Of a DNA stretch of 64,000 bases, positions 58,853 through 64,000 are shown one piece after another. Made by a program: the position numbers and the translations under genes. The notes under the pieces are model-generated. The model saw nothing but the letters and a program-made list of their open reading frames with translations. It had not been told where the DNA came from and ran no database searches. Position 1 is the stretch's first letter, and the number at the start of each line of letters is the position of its first letter. The DNA is from Arthrobacter sp. Leaf69 (GTDB lineage: Bacteria > Actinomycetota > Actinomycetes > Actinomycetales > Micrococcaceae), in the NCBI RefSeq assembly GCF_001422645.1, contig NZ_LMLR01000013.1, forward strand, positions 443,263-507,262, read 5' to 3'.

Positions 58853-59197
58853 CTATGCCGCGCCGATCCACTTGGGGGCGGCGGTCGCCCGTCGGGTTGA
58901 CCCTGCCCGGGCGTGGATGTCGTCGCCCCGCTGAAGCCAGGTAGGACGGGGACGCGTGCCGCCGCAGGGGCGGGCCGCACTTTCCGCCGGCAGTATCCCG
59001 CTTCGCGTCCCGCCCTCGGGGCAAAGGTCGGTCACCAGCCCCATGCCGGCGCATTCCCGTACCGCGGCGATGCCGGCGACGGCAGCCGGCTTGTCGCTGA
59101 ATGCAGCCGACTCGGCCACAACGGTTCCGTCCGGCGCCTTGAGTCGGAACCGGAAAAGCGCCTCCCCGTCAACAAACACTTCAAACGTCCCGGCCAT
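58853..59197 (-). CDS. DUF1508 (YegP-like) protein with unusual C-terminal extension
   Basis: A 114-residue protein. Residues 1-62 are one DUF1508 repeat: FEVFVDGEALFRFRLKAPDG, VVAESAAFSDKPAAVAGIAAV, and a short GLVTDL strand. The last 50 or so residues (Arg/Gly/Pro-rich, PCGGTRPRPTWLQRG, ending PKWIGAA) are not part of the family and look like read-through into non-coding sequence. GGAAGGA lies 5 nt before the ATG. The single-repeat form without the extension would be about 60 residues. Confidence 0.7.
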   Translation of the reverse strand: MAGTFEVFVDGEALFRFRLKAPDGTVVAESAAFSDKPAAVAGIAAVRECAGMGLVTDLCPEGGTRSGILPAESAARPCGGTRPRPTWLQRGDDIHARAGSTRRATAAPKWIGAA

Positions 59198-59406
59198 GTC
59201 AATCCTTCCGGTCTGCGGGGACCGCTCCTCGGCATCTTCTATACCGTTGAGCTGGCCGGAACGCATAGCGGCGCCCTCGTCCCGCTGCTCTGGTCGAACG
59301 GTCCCTAGGGATCCGTTCATCTGGTGATAACCAGTCTGTTGGAGGCGCCCGGGGCCTCACAAGACCAGGCAGGTAAACCCTGGGTAAAAGCTGTGCAACG
59401 CCGTGC
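59198..59406. other. Intergenic region, no gene recognised
   Basis: 209 bp between two minus-strand genes. It contains the promoter region of the DUF1508 gene and the downstream flank of the dienelactone hydrolase pseudogene; nothing else is seen. Confidence 0.4.
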
Positions 59407-60377
59407 TCAGACGTAGCGGGTAAACCAGGCGAGTGTGTCGTTCCAGGCCGCGGTGGCCTGCGCCTCGTCGTAGCGCTGCCCGGTGTCATTGTGGAAGGCA
59501 TGGTCGACGCCGGGATAGACGGTGAGCTGGTGGCGTACGTCCGTGGCGGCCAGGGCATCCCGCAGCGCCGGCAAGGCCCCGGTGATCCGCTGATCGAGTT
59601 CAGCGTAGACGCCGAAGACGGCCGGCTTGATCGCCGGAACCTTTTCGAGGTCGGGGGAGGGCCCGTAAAACGCCGAGGTCGCCTTCAGTCCCGGAAGCTC
59701 CGTCGCGGCCTGCCAGGTGATGCCCCCGCCGAAGCAGTATCCGGTCATAGCGATCCGGCCCTCGTCGACGAAGTCTTGTGACTGCAGGTAATCGAAAGCC
59801 GCGGCGAAATCAGAGACGTGGCGTTGGGAGCCGGCTGCTGTCAGCGCTCCGGGGACGGCGTCGCGGTCCATGGCCGCTGTGCCCCCTTCCGGCTGAGCAG
59901 GTCCAGGGCCAGGGCACCGTAGCCGGCCTTGGCGAAACGGCGTGCCACATCCTGGATGTGCGGGGTCAGCCCGCGGTTCTCGTGGCAGATCAGCACGGCC
60001 GGACCGGGGGTGCCCGATTCTGGCCGGGCGAGGTAGGCGCTGATGTCCGTTCCGTCGGCGGGGAACCGTACGGTTTCCGTCACGAGGCCCGGAGCGCCCT
60101 CAGGAACAGAGAGGGGGCTCTTGGCGCCCGGCACCGGACCCGCGGAAGCGGTAAGGGCTCCCGTGCCCGAAGGGCCGGGGGTGGGCATGGGATCGGTGCT
60201 GCGCGGGACTTCCTCCGGCGTGCAGCCCACCGTCAGCATGGCGGCCGACGCCGCCGCCATGCTGCCGGTAATAAAGGCCACGCGGCGCGTGAACGTGCGC
60301 TGGCTCAGGGCGCCGGAGCGGTAATCGTCGAAGAATTCCTCGATCAGGTACTTCTCAAACTTGCCAAGCGTGGTCAT
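59407..60377 (-). pseudogene. Dienelactone hydrolase family protein, frameshifted
   Basis: The gene starts at ATG 60377 (MTTLGKFEKYLIEEFFDDYR), with a helical N-terminal part, a TM or signal anchor (RRVAFITGSMAAASAAMLTV) and the hydrolase fold (ISAYLARPE, AVLICHENRGL, GALALDLLSRKG). At a run of five G (C on plus, 59882-59886) the frame is lost. One extra G would continue smoothly into GTAAMDRDAVPGALTAAGSQ and the rest of the fold, with the catalytic GYCFGGG nucleophile, VYAELDQRIT and GVDHAFHND. The two halves together are complete, so the break is a single-base deletion in a homopolymer: either a recent mutation or a sequencing error. Confidence 0.8.
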
Positions 60378-60496
60378 GGAAGGCCTCCCGGAGTGTGCGC
60401 ACATCCTCCTCCGAAGTCCCTGGCCAGGCAAGGGCGCGTCTTGTCCGGGCCGGCGTCCGGCCGGATAACCCCCAGTGGTCCGCGGCCCCGCAGAGT

Positions 60497-61228
60497 TTAG
60501 CGACGGTCCAGCTTTGCCTGCCGCGATGACCAGCCCTGTTCGTGCAACCGCTCAAAGCCGTCGAGGAGCAAATCCAGGGCGAACTCGAACTCAAATTGGT
60601 CGTCGCAACCGTGTCCGACGACGGAACTCCCGTCGTGGGCCGTCCCCGTGGCGATCGCCACGATGTTCGGATACCGCTCCGCCATCTGCTGCATCATGGC
60701 GGCCTGGGCTTCGGGAGGCACCTCCGCCGGGGATTCCGCCGTCGGCCCGGACTGGTCATCGAACAGTTCCTGGGTGAAGCCCCACATTCGGCCGCCGATG
60801 GCATGCATTACATGGTGCGTGAGGTCGGCGGAGAATCCGCCGGCCAGGAACATGCCAGCGAAGGACTCCATGTAATCCAGCACGGCGGCTGTCTTGGTGG
60901 TGCGGGATTCAATCGCCTGGCGGGCCCAAGGGTGCCGCTGCAGCGCACGTCTCGCCGACAGCACCCGCAAGCGGACGGTACTCTTCCAGTCCGTATGGGT
61001 GACCGGGGGATCAATCTCGCCGATGAGGCTCGCGACCATCCCGTCGAGTAGCTCTTCTTTGTTTGCGACGTGCTTGTAGAGCGCCATCGGCACCACGCCG
61101 AGCTCTTCGGCGAGCCTGCGCATGCTGAGCGACTCGAATCCCACATCGTCAGCGAGTTCGACGGCGGCCCGCAGCACCCGCTCCCTGTTCAGGGGCGTGC
61201 GGCGGGTGGCCTCCAGCTGCTGAGTCAT
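60497..61228 (-). CDS. TetR family regulator (TetR_C type)
   Basis: A 243-residue TetR regulator: helix-turn-helix at about residues 10-50 (RERVLRAAVELADDVGFESL, SMRRLAEELGVVPMALYKHV) and a TetR-type C-terminal ligand domain (LDGMVASLIGEID, HHVMHAIGGRMWGFTQELF). The ATG at 61228 follows AAAGG by 8 nt and is preferred over the GTG at 61234. It is divergent from the DUF2306 gene with two matching palindromes between. The TetR_C domain subtype resembles regulators of drug exporters. Confidence 0.88.
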   Translation of the reverse strand: MTQQLEATRRTPLNRERVLRAAVELADDVGFESLSMRRLAEELGVVPMALYKHVANKEELLDGMVASLIGEIDPPVTHTDWKSTVRLRVLSARRALQRHPWARQAIESRTTKTAAVLDYMESFAGMFLAGGFSADLTHHVMHAIGGRMWGFTQELFDDQSGPTAESPAEVPPEAQAAMMQQMAERYPNIVAIATGTAHDGSSVVGHGCDDQFEFEFALDLLLDGFERLHEQGWSSRQAKLDRR

Positions 61229-61257
61229 CCGCACAACCTTTCCCTAGCAGTTACCTC

Positions 61258-61313
61258 TTGACAAGTGTACCGCGTACACCTACCGTTGGGCGGGTCAGGT
61301 GTACCTCGTACAC
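61258..61313 (+). promoter_or_regulatory. Promoter with twin TetR operators
   Basis: GTGTAC-CGC-GTACAC (61265-61279) and GTGTAC-CTC-GTACAC (61299-61313) are identical 6-bp-arm palindromes 34 bp centre to centre. The first fills the spacer between TTGACA (61258-61263) and TACCGT (61281-61286), the second lies around or past the start point. Both sit between the divergent TetR and DUF2306 genes. Confidence 0.85.
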
Positions 61314-61336
61314 CGCGGAAATCTAGGACCAGGCTC

Positions 61337-62047
61337 ATGACAACAAGACCCAGTACCTCCCGCCCGTCCATCAGGCGCCGCGGGCCCCAGTGGCCTGTAC
61401 TGGCGGCGCTGATCCTCCTGAGCCTGATCCCGGTGATGGCCGGCGCGGCAAGGTTGACGGAACTGACCGGCGGCGCTGCCATCACAGCGCAGAACGCCCG
61501 GTTCTTTGCCTCGCCCGTCCCCGTCGTCATCCACATCGTGAGTGTCACCATTTACAGCCTGCTTGGGGCGTTCCAGTTCGTCCCCGCCCTGCGGGGAAGG
61601 CGCGGCTGGCACCGCGCCGCCGGCGCTATTCTCATTCCGGCCGGGCTGCTCGCCGGGCTCTCCGGCCTGTGGATGTCGGCGTTCTACCCGCTCCCGGACG
61701 GCACCACCGACGTCCCGATCCGGCTCTTCTTCGGTTCGGCCATGCTGGTCAGCCTCAGTCTGGGCATCGGCGCGATCCGGCGCCGGGATTTCGTGCGGCA
61801 CGGCGCGTGGATGACGCGCGGTTATGCCATCGGAGTGGCCGCGGGAACGCAGGCCGTGGTGATCTCCGCCTGGCTGCTGCTCGTGGGCACCCCCGACGAG
61901 CGGACCAAGGCACTGCTGATGGCGGCGGCCTGGGTGATCAACCTCGCTGTCGCCGAGTACGTCATCCGGCGACGGGCCAGAACGTCCGGCCGGACGGTGC
62001 GTAGTGCCGACCGCCCGGTCCGGACCGGCGCGGGAGCCTCGCGATGA
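61337..62047 (+). CDS. DUF2306 membrane protein
   Basis: A 236-residue protein with six membrane segments. GAFQFVPALRGRRGWHRAAGAILIPAGLLAG with the conserved His and following Gly-rich segment, PIRLFFGSAMLVSLSLGIGAIRRRDFVRHGAWMTRGYAIGVAAG, and a Trp/Asn segment are typical of DUF2306. The family is of unknown function; members resemble heme-containing cytochrome-like membrane proteins. The N- and C-terminal tails are Arg-rich. Control by the adjacent TetR through twin operators suggests a response to a small toxic or signalling compound. Confidence 0.85.
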   Translation: MTTRPSTSRPSIRRRGPQWPVLAALILLSLIPVMAGAARLTELTGGAAITAQNARFFASPVPVVIHIVSVTIYSLLGAFQFVPALRGRRGWHRAAGAILIPAGLLAGLSGLWMSAFYPLPDGTTDVPIRLFFGSAMLVSLSLGIGAIRRRDFVRHGAWMTRGYAIGVAAGTQAVVISAWLLLVGTPDERTKALLMAAAWVINLAVAEYVIRRRARTSGRTVRSADRPVRTGAGASR

Positions 62048-62170
62048 GGGCCAGCGGCGCCCTCCGAAAGTCTTAATTCGACATCTGAATGTCCTCCGGA
62101 GCGGCTAGATCCGTAACATTGGAGCTAATACGGTCCGCAACTTGCCATGTTCACCGAAAAGGACTATTGG

Positions 62171-63184
62171 ATGCCACTCGAATCATTGCCCGTCCTGGAC
62201 TTCTCCCGTTTGAGCGCGGGTCCCGAGGAGGCCGCGCGGTTCCGGAACGAGCTACGGGACGCCATGCACGAAGTGGGCTTCCTCTACCTGGCCGGACACG
62301 GGATCCCGCAGGAGCTGACGGATTCCATGCTTGACGTGTCCCGGCGCTTCTTCGAGCTGACCGACGAGCAGAAGCTCGCCGTCGAGAACGTCCACAGCCC
62401 GCAGTTCCGTGGCTACACGAGGGTCGGCGGCGAGCTCACGGACGGCGCGGTGGACTGGCGCGAGCAGATCGATATCGGCGTCGAGCGTGCTGCCGTGGAG
62501 CCGGGGCCCGGCGTCGCCGATTATTGGCGTCTTGAGGGACCCAATCTGTGGCCGGATGCCCTGCCCGAAATGCGGGGGATTGTTACCGAGTGGACTGAAC
62601 GGTTGAGTGCCGTCTCGCTGACCCTCCTGCGGGAGCTGGCGGTGTCCCTCGGGGCACCTGCGGACACCTTCGACGAGGCCTTCGCCTCGCGTGCCTTCCC
62701 GGTGCTCAAGATCGTGCGGTACCCGGGGGAGTCCAATCCGGAGCCCAAGCAGGGTGTGGGTTCCCACCGCGACGGCGGGGTCCTGACCCTGCTGCTTGTG
62801 GAGCCCGGGAAGGGCGGACTGCAGGTGGAGTACCAAGGACAATGGATCGATGCCCCGCAGGTTCCGGGTACGTTCGTGGTCAATATCGGCGAGATGCTCG
62901 AACTGGCCACGAACGGCTACCTCAAGGCGACCCTGCACCGCGTGATCTCTCCTCTGCGGGGCACGGACCGGATATCGCTTCCCTTCTTCTTCAACCCCGC
63001 GCTGGACGCGACGATGCCGCAGCTCGCGGTGAGCCCGGAGTTCCAAGCCAAGGCGCGCGGCCTGTCCGTCGATCCGACGAACAGCCCAATCCTTGAAACC
63101 TATGGAGACAACGCCCTCCGCTACCGGCTCCGGGCCCATCCCAACGTCGTCGCCGAGCACCACTCGGATCTGCAGAGGGCCTGA
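62171..63184 (+). CDS. 2-oxoglutarate/Fe(II) dioxygenase-like protein (IPNS family)
   Basis: A 337-residue isopenicillin-N-synthase/gibberellin-oxidase-type oxygenase. The N-terminal DIOX_N part has LPVLDFSRLS, MHEVGFLYLAGHGIP and FFELTDEQKLAV; the core has the iron site GSHRDGGVLTLLLVE (His and Asp), LHRVISPLRGTDRISLPFFF with the second His, and RIS, the Arg-Ser that binds 2-oxoglutarate. AAGGA lies 8 nt before the ATG at 62171. It probably hydroxylates or desaturates a small molecule. It is a lone gene, so the substrate is unknown. Confidence 0.85.
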   Translation: MPLESLPVLDFSRLSAGPEEAARFRNELRDAMHEVGFLYLAGHGIPQELTDSMLDVSRRFFELTDEQKLAVENVHSPQFRGYTRVGGELTDGAVDWREQIDIGVERAAVEPGPGVADYWRLEGPNLWPDALPEMRGIVTEWTERLSAVSLTLLRELAVSLGAPADTFDEAFASRAFPVLKIVRYPGESNPEPKQGVGSHRDGGVLTLLLVEPGKGGLQVEYQGQWIDAPQVPGTFVVNIGEMLELATNGYLKATLHRVISPLRGTDRISLPFFFNPALDATMPQLAVSPEFQAKARGLSVDPTNSPILETYGDNALRYRLRAHPNVVAEHHSDLQRA

Positions 63185-63301
63185 GCCGGGCTCACGGTGC
63201 CGCTGCGCAGCTGGCCACTTCACTGGCCACGTCGCCGGCCGCTGCGCCGGTGACGGTTAGACTGCGGGTGCCAGAGAAGGTCAACGACTCTTGGGGGAAG
63301 C

Positions 63302-63583
63302 TTGTTCAACCGCAGCCAACTGCTCTTCATGCTGGGATTCGTCCTGACGGCCGTCGGTCTAGCGGTGGCCTTTGCCGTGCGTTTTCTGTCGTTCGCCCGG
63401 TATATGCACGTCGAGGATCTGGGCCTGGACGTGGATCCGGCCGTGGGACCGGAACTGTTCACCCTGCTTGTCGCACCAACGGTGGCCGAGCGGACGTTCT
63501 TCTACTTGTCGGTGGGCATTGTCGCGGTTGGTGTGGTCCTGCTGATTGTGGGTTTGCGGCTTCGTTCGAGGCCTGCCCGCTAG
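63302..63583 (+). CDS. Small membrane protein, two membrane segments
   Basis: A 93-residue protein starting at TTG 63302 with GGGGGAA directly upstream. Hydrophobic segments lie at about residues 7-29 (LLFMLGFVLTAVGLAVAFAV) and 66-86 (FFYLSVGIVAVGVVLLIVG), with a loop of about 36 residues rich in Asp, Leu and Val between them. I do not recognise a family. It could be a toxin-like or accessory membrane peptide, but nothing supports that. Confidence 0.55.
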   Translation: MFNRSQLLFMLGFVLTAVGLAVAFAVRFLSFARYMHVEDLGLDVDPAVGPELFTLLVAPTVAERTFFYLSVGIVAVGVVLLIVGLRLRSRPAR

Positions 63584-63712
63584 TTGCCTTGGGCAGCGGG
63601 ATTCACGGCACAAGGAGGGTCCTCCTCCGGGGTTCAGCAGGTTCTAAGCTGCGGGGATCTGACGCCGTGCCGTCGGCGATAAAGCGTCGCAGGTGCCCGA
63701 TAGCGTGTATTC

Positions 63713-64000
63713 ATGGACGGCAAGCAGGGGCCCGACGCATTTCGACCGGCTGGGACACGTCATTCGGCTGGCGCAGGTGAGCCGGAAGTGGCCTCAGGGG
63801 TCACGGTCGCGGAGGTGGCCCGGGCCCTGGGCGGCGACGTGGCTGAGCTGAACGGTGCGCAATTGATTGCTGAAATCCGGGCCCTGGAAGACGCGAAATC
63901 CGCCCTGGCTGCCCGTCAGGCACGTTTGTCCGTCGCGTTCGATCTGCTGCAGCGCCGTGAACAGGCCGACGCCGGGATGCCGGCGGCCGAGCTCGGGGCG
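63713..64000 (+). CDS. HNH endonuclease / DUF222-type protein (3' partial)
   Basis: The first 96 residues of a protein cut by the window end: an N-terminal variable part, then ELNGAQLIAEIRALEDAKSAL and ARQARLSVAFDLLQRREQAD. This is the start of the DUF222 (13E12-repeat) domain that, in Arthrobacter and relatives, is usually followed by an HNH nuclease domain. These genes are often present in many copies per genome and lie in mobile or defence contexts. The nuclease half is outside the window, so it may be intact or truncated. Confidence 0.75.
   Translation, partial: MDGKQGPDAFRPAGTRHSAGAGEPEVASGVTVAEVARALGGDVAELNGAQLIAEIRALEDAKSALAARQARLSVAFDLLQRREQADAGMPAAELGA

Noticed and set aside
1..64000. 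CRISPR arrays, tRNA or rRNA genes, insertion sequences, prophage
   Set aside because: No regularly spaced repeats, tRNA-like cloverleaf, rRNA stretch, transposase or phage structural gene was recognised by reading; a dedicated search was not possible.

Overview
The window is GC-rich actinobacterial chromosome. Gene content (an HNH/DUF222 protein at the right edge, an L-rhamnose ABC operon, many SHOCT proteins, DUF4193, DUF6325) and codon use suggest a soil Micrococcaceae, most likely Arthrobacter or Pseudarthrobacter. That assignment comes from gene content, not from a marker gene. I see no rRNA, tRNA, CRISPR array, insertion sequence or prophage.

Layout. (a) 1-5043: a reactive-sulfur cluster with a rhodanese/DUF2892 protein, a TauE/SafE exporter, a single-domain rhodanese, a thioredoxin, a CstB-like persulfide dioxygenase-sulfurtransferase and an MFS transporter. 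A CsoR/CstR-type operator sits exactly in the spacer of the promoter before the dioxygenase. (b) 5188-6757: a broken membrane/alpha-beta hydrolase gene. (c) 6811-19503: a LacI regulator divergent from a complete L-rhamnose operon: ABC importer, FucI-fold protein, mutarotase, isomerase, bifunctional aldolase-dehydrogenase and kinase. (d) 19548-31948: housekeeping and accessory genes: a PhoD/LssY_C pair, an M28 peptidase, TerC, a dTMP-kinase-like protein, GYD, Nudix and 2H phosphoesterase proteins, a D-threonine-aldolase-like enzyme, an MBL hydrolase, and an HxlR regulator divergent from an NmrA-type oxidoreductase.

(e) 32046-55799: an apparent envelope-stress island, interrupted at 40557-45599 by an amino-acid/imine metabolism block (RidA, broken MFS, DapA-like lyase, EamA exporter, B3/4 protein, XRE-cupin regulator). 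The island holds DUF998, SulP, two MFS/GAP-type transporters, AI-2E, five SHOCT proteins (four with a PLDc_N-like membrane half), two paralogous lipoproteins, a class II glutamine amidotransferase, DUF6325, a K+ channel, a cardiolipin synthase and one large LuxR/MalT-type (LAL) regulator. A 17-bp palindrome, TCACCC-N5-GGGTGA, lies upstream of at least five of its transcription units, and a weaker copy precedes a sixth. The two lipoprotein copies have it at the same distance. This looks like an uncharacterised regulon and is the most interesting feature of the window; the LAL protein is the natural candidate regulator, by inference only.

(f) 55833-64000: a DsbA-like protein, YnfA, a small Cys-rich protein, DUF4193, a squalene-cyclase-like protein, a DUF1508 protein, a frameshifted dienelactone hydrolase, a TetR regulator divergent from a DUF2306 protein with twin operators, a 2-oxoglutarate/Fe(II) dioxygenase-like protein, a small membrane protein and the start of an HNH endonuclease-type gene.
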